From Gammaproteobacteria bacterium (GTDB taxonomy: Bacteria > Pseudomonadota > Gammaproteobacteria > SZUA-229), in contig JAGXGK010000017.1 of the NCBI GenBank assembly GCA_024636785.1, positions 1 to 42,283 of the forward strand: DNA of 42,283 nucleotides, written 5' to 3'. This document shows, piece after piece, positions 1 to 8,725 of the stretch. Both the position numbers and the translations under genes were made by a program. The notes below the pieces were generated by a model. That model was not told where the DNA came from. It did not search any database and saw only the letters and a list, made by a program, of their open reading frames with translations. The first letter of the stretch is position 1, and every line of letters begins with the position of its first letter.

Positions 1-151
1 CAGCCACCATGCCATCAGAACCGGTACCGCCATCAGCATCAACCGAGTTGACGGAATAACGCAATTGGCCATAAATATCCGCCGCCGCCATCGAAACTGC
101 GGGAGCTACACATATCGCGGTAACTGCTGCACATAAAGCTATTTTTTTCAT
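1..151 (-). CDS. Gram-negative porin, N-terminal part (partial)
   Basis: Only the first 50 codons are inside the window; the gene continues beyond base 1. The start is an ATG at 149-151 read on the minus strand, with a GAGGT ribosome site about 7 bases upstream. The peptide opens with a classic Sec signal (MKKIALCAAVTAICVAPAVS, then MAAA) followed by ADIYGQLRYSVNSVD, which is the first beta strand typical of general trimeric porins of proteobacteria. The mature protein would sit in the outer membrane as a diffusion channel. The body of the barrel is not visible, so substrate preference cannot be judged. A possible Fur site lies upstream. Confidence 0.75.
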   Translation of the reverse strand, partial: MKKIALCAAVTAICVAPAVSMAAADIYGQLRYSVNSVDADGGTGSDGMVA

Positions 152-190
152 TACGAACTACCTCATAGTCAGTGATTATTAATTTTTAAA

Positions 191-210
191 TGAGAATAAT
201 TATTGGTCAA
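191..210 (-). promoter_or_regulatory. Candidate Fur box over the porin promoter
   Basis: Bases 191-205 read TGAGAAT-A-ATTATTG, which matches the 7-1-7 Fur consensus (TGATAAT-N-ATTATCA) except at three positions. On the minus strand a TTGACC (-35-like) hexamer at 205-210 abuts it, so the box would lie just downstream of the -35 of the porin gene that starts at 151. The -10 is not clear. Iron-dependent repression of the porin is an inference from the site alone. Confidence 0.4.
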
Positions 211-232
211 AGTCGAACTAAAAACTTATGAC

Positions 233-279
233 CTAAGTTGACACATCACTTTACAGAACAAAGCCAGATGTCAACTTAG
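233..279. repeat. Spaced 10-bp inverted repeat in the porin upstream region
   Basis: CTAAGTTGAC at 233-242 is perfectly mirrored by GTCAACTTAG at 270-279, with 27 bases between. It lies upstream of the porin and has no following T tract in either direction, so a terminator is unlikely. An operator for a dimeric regulator or an old insertion end are both possible. The rest of the 152-490 interval shows only AT-rich DNA, including short TTAAT tandem units near 333-350, and no gene. Confidence 0.45.
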
Positions 280-490
280 CCTTACTTTCATGGATGCTTT
301 TATAGCGCAGTTGTCCATGCTTGTCCAATGGTATTTAATTTAATTTAATTCCATGCATAAATAACTGGATCGAGTCTCAACTGGACACTTTTTTAGAAAT
401 TATGTGCACAAGTTTGGTGATATCACACACCGGGTAAAATGCAGATTTGATGCTGTCCGGGTGGCATTAAAAAAACATCGCCAGAATTAA

Positions 491-989
491 AACTGGCGGT
501 TTGAATGCTTAAAGTGGCGAAATATTACAGAGCGACTCTACAGCGAGATTGGCAAGCTCAAAATGGAGCTGAACAGACTGAAAAAGTCCGGGATCAGCCT
601 GCCGTGATCCGGTAATCGTAGACCTCGTCGACCGAAGCACTGCCCGTGGTGCGACGGTGTGAGGATTGACAGCAGTGACGGGATTGATTGTATAGGTTAA
701 CCGCCATGGTGCTACCTTATGGACGTGGAAGATACGCGGCAGCCCCTCTGAAAATGATTGGTAAATCAGTCAACCACAAGCGAATCCAGTACTGATGCAC
801 CATCGGGGATAAGCGGGCATGACACCGGGTTCCAATACCAGCCACGCCCATCCAGTGCAACGGATATATACCCTGTTTCCTGCGCGAAGTAGACGTAGTG
901 CGCCCGATCAAACCTGGAGTACCGATATCACCTACAACCGCCTGAATCATGACTTTGTCTGGTTGCAATCATCGAGTTGGCATATATGA
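491..989 (+). pseudogene. Decayed IS3-family transposase (OrfA tail and OrfB piece)
   Basis: Bases 491-607 encode the end of an IS3-type OrfA: TERLYSEIGKLKMELNRLKK ending at TGA 605-607, the usual leucine-zipper tail of this family. After a gap, about 700-989 carry OrfB fragments in more than one frame: PYGRGRYAAAPLK, then VNHKRIQ, a frameshift and a stop, AGMTPGSNTSHAHPVQRIYT, and DQTWSTDITYNRL, which contains the first catalytic Asp of the DDE integrase core. The middle of OrfB and everything after that Asp are missing, and there are internal stops, so it cannot be active. It lies at the left edge of the AT-rich biosynthetic region, suggesting past mobile-element activity there. Confidence 0.8.
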
Positions 990-1090
990 ATATATGTAAT
1001 CGTGGCTGGATAATCTTTTCATATTTCAATTTCCATTAACAGAAGCATCCGTGCTTTTTCAATGGTAATCCAATATTCGACAATATTTAT

Positions 1091-1124
1091 AACCTGCATC
1101 CACGTTTAAACCACGGATTCAGGT
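1091..1124. repeat. 34-bp end-only derivative of the 164-bp inverted-repeat element
   Basis: Bases 1095-1124 match, with one mismatch, the right-hand end of the full element at 27465-27637 (the TGCATCCACGTTTAAACC core followed by ACGGATTCAGGT). Bases 1091-1096 (AACCTG) equal the opposite terminus. It looks like a copy that lost its interior. The surrounding 990-1222 interval contains no other gene that I can support. Confidence 0.6.
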
Positions 1125-1222
1125 ATAAGAAACACACAAGGGAGGTAGATGATATAGCAAACACTAATATAAATCGTGGGATTATTGTCTTACTTGTAGG
1201 TTCAATTAGTAGGCGCTTACTA

Positions 1223-1228
1223 TATAAT
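1223..1228 (+). promoter_or_regulatory. Likely -10 box of the pigment operon
   Basis: A perfect TATAAT lies at 1223-1228. A -35 is weak at best (TTCAAT at 1201-1206, 16 bases away). The hexamer overlaps an in-frame ATG at 1227, which argues that the acyl carrier protein starts at the next ATG, 1263, and that transcription of the whole 1.2-10 kb operon begins here. Confidence 0.45.
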
Positions 1229-1262
1229 GATTGTAAATTTGCGACGGAGTTTTAACATAAAA

Positions 1263-1532
1263 ATGAGTAATCTTACCGATCTTGAAAGTGAATTAGGTGA
1301 GCTGTTAATTACAAATCTTAATCTTGAGGATATTAAGCTTGAGGATATTGATTCAGAAGTAGCGCTATTCAATGAGGGTCTGGGCCTGGACTCAATCGAC
1401 GCCCTTGAGCTTGGCATGCTTTTGTCAACAAAATACGGAATCAAATTGCAATCTGATGATCCTGATTTTGCACGCATATTTTCATCTTTGCGTACTCTGG
1501 CAGTGTATGTTGAGTCAAATCGGACTTCTTAA
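1263..1532 (+). CDS. Acyl carrier protein of the aryl-polyene-type cluster
   Basis: An 89-residue carrier protein that would hold the growing polyene as a phosphopantetheine thioester. The attachment serine is S44 in GLGLDSIDALEL, the expected carrier motif at the start of helix II. I chose the ATG at 1263 (MSNLTDLESELG) over the in-frame ATG at 1227 because a TATAAT overlaps the latter and a GGAG lies upstream of 1263, though its 13-base spacing is long. It is the first gene of a tightly packed plus-strand operon and overlaps the next gene by 26 bases. Described APE clusters usually carry two carrier proteins; only this one is visible here. It differs clearly from the housekeeping AcpP at 23176-23412. 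Confidence 0.85.
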   Translation: MSNLTDLESELGELLITNLNLEDIKLEDIDSEVALFNEGLGLDSIDALELGMLLSTKYGIKLQSDDPDFARIFSSLRTLAVYVESNRTS

Positions 1533-2136
1533 ATCTATCCTGCAGCGACTTGAGCAACCAGGTCTGCTGATCTATCCTGTTGTTGCGCATGCAGGGATTT
1601 TATTGGATCAAATACTCATCCCGGTAATTTACCTGTTAACTTTTATCTATATTATTAGTATAAATAAATTCTCACGGTACCGGTTAGTCGTTGCGGGACT
1701 GACGGCGCTACTGTGCATAATAATTTATATTACTGCGAAACTGGATTTACAGAATATAATCATATATCTGCCCCCTATTTTAATCCCCAGCTGGCTCGCA
1801 ATTGTCTTTCTCGGCAGCTTAAGATCAGATTATGCCTTGATTTCAAAAATTGCAGAACGCATGGAAGGACAAGCCCTGGATAGGCGGCACCTGCTCTATA
1901 CCAGAATCCTGACAGCTCTATGGGGAGGAATATTTTTATTAATGATTTGTGAAGCGGTCATATTAGCGATATATGCGCCATTTGAAGTATGGTCATGGTG
2001 GGTGCACATAGGCAACTATATTATCATTGCTGTTTTGTTTCTAATCGAAATGACTGTTCGACACAGATTTACTGGAAAAAAACCACAGTTTTTTCAAATG
2101 CTTCAAGTTCTGCTGCAACAAAATCGGCATGACTAA
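1507..2136 (+). CDS. COG4648-like inner membrane protein of APE clusters
   Basis: About 209 residues with five or six hydrophobic helices (for example around LLIYPVVAHAGILLDQILIP, VVAGLTALLCIIIYI, IIIYLPPILIPSWLAIVFLG, ILTALWGGIFLLMICEAVIL and HIGNYIIIAVLFLIEM). Proteins of this type recur in aryl-polyene clusters directly after the carrier protein and before the ligase, and their role is not established. The start ATG at 1507 is inside the carrier-protein gene; a much longer in-frame extension is possible but would overlap it further and adds no membrane segment. The stop overlaps the next start as TAATG, indicating translational coupling. The family call rests on context and topology rather than a motif. 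Confidence 0.7.
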   Translation: MLSQIGLLKSILQRLEQPGLLIYPVVAHAGILLDQILIPVIYLLTFIYIISINKFSRYRLVVAGLTALLCIIIYITAKLDLQNIIIYLPPILIPSWLAIVFLGSLRSDYALISKIAERMEGQALDRRHLLYTRILTALWGGIFLLMICEAVILAIYAPFEVWSWWVHIGNYIIIAVLFLIEMTVRHRFTGKKPQFFQMLQVLLQQNRHD

Positions 2137-3473
2137 TGAATAGCGCACAGATATCCCAAAAATCGATAGCCTGGTACATAGACCATGTTATTGATCAGAG
2201 CTTATTTGAATCTCATGTAGCACAAACTCGTATTAATCTACTGCAAGTCCATGCAACTAAACGTCCAACAAGAGTGCTCAACTTGTGTGAAAACCGTTAC
2301 CACTTTCTGGTCGCTTTTACCGCAAGCATGTTGGAAGGTCGAATGACTATGCTGCCTGCAAATCGCAGTGAAGGCGAAATCACGCGACTAACAAACAACC
2401 AAAATGTACAGCTGATTAATGATTCTTTGATAAAAGGTATCTGCCAGACAGTTGAGGTAAGTTCATCCGAATTAGTTAAATGGAACATCGGGTTAGTGCC
2501 GACAGATATGATAGTGGCCGAGCTGTATACATCTGGTAGCACCGGATTACCCATTGCTCACCAGAAGACCTGGGGGCAGTTAGTCAGCGGAGTCCAACAA
2601 GTCTATAAAAGGTTTCATTTTGAGCGGATAGCACGCCTGAGTATTGTCGCCACTGTTCCACCGCAACATATGTTTGGCTTTGAGATGAGCATCATCTTGC
2701 CATTAGTTTATTATGGTATATGCATTCATCACGATCAGCCATTTTATCCTTTAGATATACAGCGCGCTATAAACGAAGTTTCTGCACCTTGCATTCTGGT
2801 CACTACACCTACACATTTGAAAGCGTGTATTACACAGGAGTATAACTGGAAAAACATAGAGCAGATAATATCAGCCACTTCTCCATTATCAGAAGAATTG
2901 GCTAGTCAGGTCGAAAGTATAATGCGCACTAAAGCTAAAGAAATATACGGTTGTAGTGAAGTTGGTGCCATAGCAACGCGACGTGTGACGAAAAAAACGA
3001 CATGGTCGCTTCTTCACGATTTTTCTCTTAGTGTAATAAACGAAGATGCATGGCTAAACACTGTCGCGACAAATAAAAAAACATCCTTACCAGATAAGCT
3101 GGAAATATTATCCGATGGGACCTTCAGGTTAATTGGCAGAGCAACAGACATGGTTAAAATTGGCGGTAAACGCGGATCTCTAGCAGAATTAACGGCACAT
3201 ATAAAGTCTCTTGAAGGAGTTGAAGACGCAGTCGTGTTTAAATTGGATTATCAGGCAAACCAACGTGAGCGGTTGGCAGCCCTGGTCATTGCACCTGGAT
3301 TTAGCTCAAGGCAGGTACGTGATGCACTTACTAAAATTATTGATTCAGTCTTTTTGCCTCGACCTCTATATACCGTAGAGGATCTTCCATATACCTCTTC
3401 AGGTAAGTTACCAATCGCAGACTTATTAACTTATCTAAAAGATCATAAAAAGGAAGCAGAGACATCATGTTGA
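2136..3473 (+). CDS. AMP-dependent acyl/aryl ligase (starter activation)
   Basis: A 445-residue ANL-superfamily enzyme, expected to activate an aryl acid with ATP and load it on the carrier protein. Visible signatures: the P-loop YTSGSTG at 131-137, the A5-like EIYGCSEVG, the A8 hinge GRATDMVKIGGKRG, and the C-terminal catalytic lysine K424 in YTSSGKLP. It is shorter than typical acyl-CoA ligases (500 or more residues), the gap lying in the N-terminal lobe, as is usual for APE ligases. It starts within the preceding stop codon and overlaps the next gene by 7 bases. The substrate (4-hydroxybenzoate, a cinnamate or other) cannot be read from the sequence. Confidence 0.85.
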   Translation: MNSAQISQKSIAWYIDHVIDQSLFESHVAQTRINLLQVHATKRPTRVLNLCENRYHFLVAFTASMLEGRMTMLPANRSEGEITRLTNNQNVQLINDSLIKGICQTVEVSSSELVKWNIGLVPTDMIVAELYTSGSTGLPIAHQKTWGQLVSGVQQVYKRFHFERIARLSIVATVPPQHMFGFEMSIILPLVYYGICIHHDQPFYPLDIQRAINEVSAPCILVTTPTHLKACITQEYNWKNIEQIISATSPLSEELASQVESIMRTKAKEIYGCSEVGAIATRRVTKKTTWSLLHDFSLSVINEDAWLNTVATNKKTSLPDKLEILSDGTFRLIGRATDMVKIGGKRGSLAELTAHIKSLEGVEDAVVFKLDYQANQRERLAALVIAPGFSSRQVRDALTKIIDSVFLPRPLYTVEDLPYTSSGKLPIADLLTYLKDHKKEAETSC

Positions 3474-3769
3474 ATGCATCATTTATGATCTCTGCAACAC
3501 ATCCTAGTCTGGATGGACACTTCCCTGATTATCCGATCACTCCTGGCGTTATCACGCTAGATCATGTTGTGCGTGGTCTTGTTAGTCAACTACCAGGATT
3601 AATCCTTCACGGATTCCCAATAGTTAAGTTCATACAACCTATTTACCCGAATACTCAAATAGAAATCATATATAAACAAAAAAATGAAGGGCTCTATCAT
3701 TTTAGTTGTGTATCCGAAGGTGTGATTTTTGTCACGGGACAGATACAGCTAGTTAGTGAAGGCACCTAA
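3467..3769 (+). CDS. Hotdog-fold hydroxyacyl-ACP dehydratase (FabZ-like, ApeI type)
   Basis: A 100-residue single hotdog domain. The FabZ-type active-site stretch is GHFPDYPITPGVITLDHV (residues 17-34), with catalytic His18; the position of the usual Glu is taken by Asp32. It would dehydrate 3-hydroxyacyl-carrier intermediates to make the conjugated double bonds. It is shorter than FabZ (about 150 residues), consistent with the small dehydratases of APE systems that work with a second hotdog partner; such a partner is encoded at 9542-9985. A GGAAG lies upstream of the ATG. Confidence 0.8.
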   Translation: MLNASFMISATHPSLDGHFPDYPITPGVITLDHVVRGLVSQLPGLILHGFPIVKFIQPIYPNTQIEIIYKQKNEGLYHFSCVSEGVIFVTGQIQLVSEGT

Positions 3770-3773
3770 AGCT

Positions 3774-4667
3774 ATGAGCGAATGGACTGATCACGCGGAG
3801 CGTAGCAACACTTTTACGCTTAAATTAATTTGCTATATAGCATTGAATGTATCTCGTGGTATTGCACGCTTATTGCTATGGCCAATTACATTGTACTTTT
3901 TTGTAAGCTCAGCAGCGTCGCGGTTTGCCTCTCATCAATACTTACAGCGAGTTCCAGGATACAACGGAAGTGCATGGGAAGTGATTTTCCATATTCACCA
4001 TTTTTCTGCTGTCATACTGGATAGAGTGTACTTCTTAACTGACCAGTTCGATCGTTTCAAAATTGATGTCTATGATGAAGAACAACTAGATAAGGTAATA
4101 TCGCAAGAAAAAGGTGCCATATTACTTGGCTCTCATGTGGGTAGCTTCGAAGTTCTGAGGTGTCTGGCATTACGACGACATAAGATACCGCTTAAAATTA
4201 TGATGTATAAAAATCATAATGCTATGATCACTCGGATACTGGACGAACTGAATCCGGAAATAGCCAAATCAGTAATTAATCTGGCTAACCCAACAGCACT
4301 TTTTGAAATGAAAGAAACGCTGGAAAAAGGTAACCTAATAGGAATGTTAGGAGACCGCGTACTAAAAGATGAAAAGAAAATATCATGTTTTTTTCTAGGT
4401 GAAGAAGTTAATTTTCCAGCAGGTCCTTTTAAGCTGGCTGAGATGCTAAGTGTGCCAGTAATCGGATTTTTTGGAATTTATACCGGTGGCAACCGCTATG
4501 AAATTCATCATAAGTTGCTCTATGATGGTCAAAAAATACCTCGCGATCAACGTGAAAAGACCATTAATGAACTAATGCAGAAATATGTAAAAAGTATTGA
4601 AGATAACGTTAAACAACACCCTTATAACTGGTTTAATTTTTATGACTATTGGGAAGACAAATTGTGA
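3774..4667 (+). CDS. LpxL/HtrB-like lysophospholipid acyltransferase
   Basis: About 297 residues with one hydrophobic N-terminal segment (LLLWPITLYFFVSSA) and the acyltransferase HX4E motif at H121-E126 (GSHVGSFEVL). Downstream blocks LGDRVLKDEKK and FPAGPFKLAEM follow the lipid A late-acyltransferase pattern. It would attach an acyl, perhaps polyene, chain to a lipid anchor at the inner membrane. A GTG at 3756 is in frame and upstream, but GAAGG at 3758-3762 fits the ATG at 3774 better. In many APE clusters this domain is fused to a family-2 glycosyltransferase; here it stands alone, and a GT2 lies separately at 10115-10921. Confidence 0.78.
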   Translation: MSEWTDHAERSNTFTLKLICYIALNVSRGIARLLLWPITLYFFVSSAASRFASHQYLQRVPGYNGSAWEVIFHIHHFSAVILDRVYFLTDQFDRFKIDVYDEEQLDKVISQEKGAILLGSHVGSFEVLRCLALRRHKIPLKIMMYKNHNAMITRILDELNPEIAKSVINLANPTALFEMKETLEKGNLIGMLGDRVLKDEKKISCFFLGEEVNFPAGPFKLAEMLSVPVIGFFGIYTGGNRYEIHHKLLYDGQKIPRDQREKTINELMQKYVKSIEDNVKQHPYNWFNFYDYWEDKL

Positions 4668-5218
4668 AGTACTTTATCTATATTATTTTATTACTGCAAG
4701 CTTCAGTAACAAGTGCTGGAACTTTAAGCGAAAGACTGGAAGATTTTTCAGAACTAAATGAATCGAGTGGATATTTTGTAGAAACATGGTCAGCAGATTA
4801 TCTGGATGTTTCTCTGGTGTCGAAAGGAAAATTACTTTATAAAAGACCCGGAAAACTCAGTAAAATTATTACATACCCTGATCGCATCGAGCAACATATC
4901 GATGGTGAACAGTTATCCATTACACATAATAATAAAACACGCAATATACAGCTCTCCCAACAACCCGGTCTAGCAGTAGGTATTTATGCATTACAGGCAA
5001 TCCTTGATGGAGATGAAAAAAAACTTCGTGAGCTATTTAAACCAGACTATAGCGAACTGGCCACAGGTTGGGAGCTATCATTAGTAATAAGAGACGAGGA
5101 AATGGCTGATAGTATTGAGCTGATTATTATACGGGGAAAAGCTGATCGTATTCTGAAAATCAGCACAGAATTTTATAATGGTGATCGCCTGTTAACTGAA
5201 CTCACATATGAGAATTAA
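4664..5218 (+). CDS. LolA-like periplasmic carrier protein
   Basis: About 184 residues. A signal peptide (KYFIYIILLLQASVTSAG) is followed by a LolA-like half barrel: residues around SGYFVETWSADY, KGKLLYKRPGKLSKIITYPD and a late ILKISTEFYNGDRLLTELTY strand. Such proteins in APE operons probably carry the lipid-linked product across the periplasm, working with the MMPL exporter that follows. I use the GTG at 4664 because GGGAAG lies about 8 bases upstream and it begins the signal peptide directly; a TTG at 4649 is also in frame. It overlaps the next gene by 11 bases. Confidence 0.72.
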   Translation: MKYFIYIILLLQASVTSAGTLSERLEDFSELNESSGYFVETWSADYLDVSLVSKGKLLYKRPGKLSKIITYPDRIEQHIDGEQLSITHNNKTRNIQLSQQPGLAVGIYALQAILDGDEKKLRELFKPDYSELATGWELSLVIRDEEMADSIELIIIRGKADRILKISTEFYNGDRLLTELTYEN

Positions 5219-7538
5219 GACCATATCAGGAGTGCGATTTCTGATCTGGCTAATTGTTATGAGTCTTATGATCACATATCTTTCATTACACCTGCGCATC
5301 ACTGATGATATAGGGCAGTTTATGCCTGATGCTAATCACGATTCTCAATTACAGGCTTTGATGAGTGAAGTTCAAAATGGACCAGTTGCGACTACGTTAA
5401 TGCTAAGGCTTAGCGGTGCTAAAGATAGTGAGCTAGCGCGTCTTAGCACGCAATTGAGGCAGTCATTGCTATTACAGAGCGATGTCTTTCAAAACGTGCG
5501 AAATAGTAATACTTCATTTGATCTTAATGCACTCAATCCTCTTTTCCCATACCGATACCTGCTTATTGACAGCCTGAACTGGAATCAGCAGGCACTAAAA
5601 GAGATGCTAGAACAGAGGCTAGTCGACTTACGCTCAGGTGCAGGCGCAATAACAGGCAATTTCATTACGAATGATCCGCAACTCTCATTCATGAAATACC
5701 TCCATAAATTATTTAATAGCGAGGGACCCATAGAAAAACATGGAGTATGGTTTGACAAGGAAAAGCAAAGCGTTTTATTACTAGTTAGTGTAAGCAGTGA
5801 TTCGTTAGACCTTGATGTTATGCAGAGAGCCGAAGACGATATCCGTCAGACATTTTCCTCGTTAGCACAAACATCCTCAATACAGCTTGAAATTTCAGGG
5901 CCAGGTGTGATGGCTGTTCATGTACGTTCAACTATAGAACAAGTAATAAATAATTTATCAATGTTTATGATTATATTGCTAATCATTGTTTTTGCCATCG
6001 CATATCGAAGCATGTATGCGTTGCTTCTAGCTGGCATTCCATTATTAAGTGCAGTGACTGTTTCGCTGGTTGCTACACAGGCTATATTCCATGAAGTACA
6101 CGGTATCGTGCTTGCGTTTGGCGTTACCTTACTGGGCGTTTGTCTGGACTACCCTCTTCATTTATTCAGTCATCTGCGCTCAAATGAGTCACCATCTTTG
6201 AGTCTAAACAGAATATGGCCTACATTATTATTGAGTGGAGCCTCCACAATCATTGCCTATATGGCATTGTTTGGTAGCGGTTTTAATGGACTGAGCCAAT
6301 TGGCTGTCTTCGCAGCTTGCGGACTTACAACGGCACTACTAGTGACACGCTATATACTTCCTTATTGGGTATCACCTGCCCGTGTAAATCCAAGGTTGTT
6401 TGCACTTAATATAGGATTGAGTCCAGGTAAAAAAATATTTATAGTGATACTGTTACTCTGTATGCCTGTTTTGATAATGCTACAAAGCGATAACTTTTGG
6501 GAAACCTCAATCGATGCAATTAGTCCGATTCCAGCATCTGCTCGTGACAACGACCGTAAATTACGACATGACCTGAATGCACCTGAAGTTTCCCATGTGT
6601 TTGTACAGTCAGGCGAGAGTATAGAGAAAACATTACAGAGTAGTGAGTACATCAGCCGGCAATTGCGGGAATTACAGGATCTGGGAATTATTAGTAGCGT
6701 CTGGTCTCCGTCGCAGATATTGCCATCGGTACAACAGCAACGGCACCGGCAACAACTATTGCCAACTAAACAAGAATTGTCGAGTAATCTAGAAGGCGCT
6801 CTAAGTGGATTACCGTATCGACAGACAGCTTTTGAGCCATGGCTTGAATCCGTTGCTACAAGCCGAACTTTAAGTCCACTAGAATATGATGATATCGCAT
6901 CTACACCATTAGCCAATCTGCTAAAACAAGGTCTTTTTCAGTATGGTAATATGTGGATAAGTACTATTCGTGTCAGTGATATCCGTTCAATAGCAGAATT
7001 CAATGACTGGCTTGATCTGAATCCAAAGATTAAAGAGAGTCATATAGAGATAAAACAAGCAACTGAACACTTGCTTACGGAATACCGTATATCTACATTC
7101 GAGCGCTTCCTTGGTATATTTCTGCTACTGTCAATCATCATAGTCTTTTGGTCACGCAGCATTACACGAGCTCTCTGGATTATGCTACCTGTAACTATAG
7201 GACTCCTAAGTGGGCTTGCCATGCCAATTCTACTGGGTGCTGCAATTAATGTTTTCCACCTATTAGCACTATTGCTAGTATTAGGTATGGGTTTAGATTA
7301 CAGCTTGTTTTTTAACAGGACGACGGACAATATCCTTGAACGGAAACAACATCTTCACGCCATTAGTATCAGTGCGCTAACAACATCGGCAGCGTTTTCG
7401 GTACTAGCGTTTTCACCTGTTCCAGTAATGGCAGCAATGGGTCAAACAGTTGCTTCTGGCGTTCTAATGTGCTTCATATCTGCATTATTGTTGTCATCTT
7501 CTACTATCACCAATGATTATCCAGATTATATAAAATGA
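5208..7538 (+). CDS. MMPL/RND-superfamily exporter
   Basis: A 776-residue membrane protein with the two-fold MMPL layout: an N-terminal helix (FLIWLIVMSLMITYLSLHL), a large periplasmic domain, a block of five or six helices (from about LSMFMIILLIIVFAIAYRS), a second periplasmic domain, and a second helix block near the C-terminus (from about FERFLGIFLLLSIIIVF). The second block includes GMGLDYSLFFNR and the first VTLLGVCLDYPLHL; the Asp-Tyr pair in each is the typical proton-relay position of the family. It would export the finished polyene lipid from the inner membrane to the LolA-like carrier. It overlaps genes on both sides, so it is part of one operon. Confidence 0.82.
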   Translation: MRIKTISGVRFLIWLIVMSLMITYLSLHLRITDDIGQFMPDANHDSQLQALMSEVQNGPVATTLMLRLSGAKDSELARLSTQLRQSLLLQSDVFQNVRNSNTSFDLNALNPLFPYRYLLIDSLNWNQQALKEMLEQRLVDLRSGAGAITGNFITNDPQLSFMKYLHKLFNSEGPIEKHGVWFDKEKQSVLLLVSVSSDSLDLDVMQRAEDDIRQTFSSLAQTSSIQLEISGPGVMAVHVRSTIEQVINNLSMFMIILLIIVFAIAYRSMYALLLAGIPLLSAVTVSLVATQAIFHEVHGIVLAFGVTLLGVCLDYPLHLFSHLRSNESPSLSLNRIWPTLLLSGASTIIAYMALFGSGFNGLSQLAVFAACGLTTALLVTRYILPYWVSPARVNPRLFALNIGLSPGKKIFIVILLLCMPVLIMLQSDNFWETSIDAISPIPASARDNDRKLRHDLNAPEVSHVFVQSGESIEKTLQSSEYISRQLRELQDLGIISSVWSPSQILPSVQQQRHRQQLLPTKQELSSNLEGALSGLPYRQTAFEPWLESVATSRTLSPLEYDDIASTPLANLLKQGLFQYGNMWISTIRVSDIRSIAEFNDWLDLNPKIKESHIEIKQATEHLLTEYRISTFERFLGIFLLLSIIIVFWSRSITRALWIMLPVTIGLLSGLAMPILLGAAINVFHLLALLLVLGMGLDYSLFFNRTTDNILERKQHLHAISISALTTSAAFSVLAFSPVPVMAAMGQTVASGVLMCFISALLLSSSTITNDYPDYIK

Positions 7539-8722
7539 AAGCTATGACGCCAATGGCAATAACTGCAAAGACGATTGTTAATTCATGCGGTTTAGGTGAA
7601 GCCTCAACAATCGATGCACTCAGGAATAATTGCAGTGGTTTAAAGCAACGAGCTTATGAAGGCTTAAACTTTGATACATGGCTCGGGATAGTCGATGAAA
7701 TTGAATCAATCGAGATTGAGCCAAAGTTAGAGCGATACAGTTGTCGTAACAATCTACTAGCACAGCTTGCACTTCAAACAGACAATTTTCACGTATCTGT
7801 GGAAAGTGCGAAATTAAGATACGGTGCTGAGCGAGTTGGAGTCTTCGTAGGTACAAGCACATCAGGTATTGCAGAAACTGAAAGCGCCTACAGTCATATG
7901 CATCACTATGATACATTTCCTGATAATTTTGATCTATTGCATACGCATAATATGTCTTCATTACAGAGTTATGTGCAGTATTTTTTAGGTCTATATGGTC
8001 CAGGACATACAATCTCGACTGCATGCTCATCAAGTGCTAAGGTTTTTGCTGCTGCATATCGACATATAGTATCAGGACAATGCGACGCGGCAATAGTGGG
8101 TGGCGTAGACTCTTTATGTATGTCTACATTATATGGATTTAACTCTCTACAGCTAGTATCAAAAGAAATTTGCCGACCATTTGATGCTAACCGTAATGGC
8201 ATTAATATAGGTGAAGCTGCCGGCTTCATTTTACTGGAACCTGCGACAGTAGATCATAGTAAAGTTAAATTTAAGGGCTATGGTGAATCCAGTGATGCAT
8301 ATCATATGTCTACACCGCATCCAGAGGGCGATGGTGCTGTTATAGCAATGAATGATGCAATGACTCGAGCTTCATTAGCTGCAACAGATATTGAATATGT
8401 TAATCTGCATGGCACGGCTACACGCAGTAATGATCAGGCGGAAGCTCTCAGTCTGTTCCGTGTCTTTGGTGATAAAGTCGTCTGTAGTTCAACGAAAGGC
8501 TTCACCGGCCATACGCTTGGTGCAGCCGGGATTACTGAATCCATTATATCAATACTGGCTCTCGAACAAAACATACTTCCAGGAAATTTGAACATGCAGG
8601 CATGGGATGAAACCCTTCGTATTAAACCCTTGGAAGTAACGACAAATCGCTCTGTTGAAAATGTCATGACTAATAATTTCGGTTTTGGTGGCAACAACTG
8701 TAGTTTAATCTTTGGCTGGTGA
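7535..8722 (+). CDS. Beta-ketoacyl synthase (APE ketosynthase)
   Basis: A 395-residue elongating ketosynthase with a complete Cys-His-His triad: C164 in STACSSSA, H292 in LHGTATRSND, and H326 in KGFTGHTLGAAG. The C-terminal NNFGFGGNN loop is also present. It would extend the aryl starter by malonyl units on the carrier protein. The ATG overlaps the stop of the exporter gene (ATGA). An internal ATG at codon 4 or 7 could be the real start. It is followed after 3 bases by a ketosynthase-like partner without a nucleophile, so the two probably form a KS-chain-length-factor heterodimer as described for aryl polyene synthases. Confidence 0.88.
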   Translation: MKAMTPMAITAKTIVNSCGLGEASTIDALRNNCSGLKQRAYEGLNFDTWLGIVDEIESIEIEPKLERYSCRNNLLAQLALQTDNFHVSVESAKLRYGAERVGVFVGTSTSGIAETESAYSHMHHYDTFPDNFDLLHTHNMSSLQSYVQYFLGLYGPGHTISTACSSSAKVFAAAYRHIVSGQCDAAIVGGVDSLCMSTLYGFNSLQLVSKEICRPFDANRNGINIGEAAGFILLEPATVDHSKVKFKGYGESSDAYHMSTPHPEGDGAVIAMNDAMTRASLAATDIEYVNLHGTATRSNDQAEALSLFRVFGDKVVCSSTKGFTGHTLGAAGITESIISILALEQNILPGNLNMQAWDETLRIKPLEVTTNRSVENVMTNNFGFGGNNCSLIFGW

Positions 8723-8725
8723 AGC

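Noticed and set aside
717-968. 83-codon open frame on the minus strand
   Set aside because: It lies opposite recognisable, though broken, IS3 OrfB sequence on the plus strand and has no family features or ribosome site.
1227-1262. Twelve extra codons at the start of the pigment carrier protein
   Set aside because: The ATG at 1227 lies inside a TATAAT and has no ribosome site; carrier-protein homology begins after 1263.
1372-1506. N-terminal extension of the COG4648-like membrane protein
   Set aside because: It is an out-of-frame reading of the carrier protein gene and adds no membrane segment.
6362-6916. 184-codon open frame on the minus strand inside the exporter gene
   Set aside because: The plus strand encodes a continuous MMPL protein there; the minus frame is cysteine-rich and low-complexity without family features.
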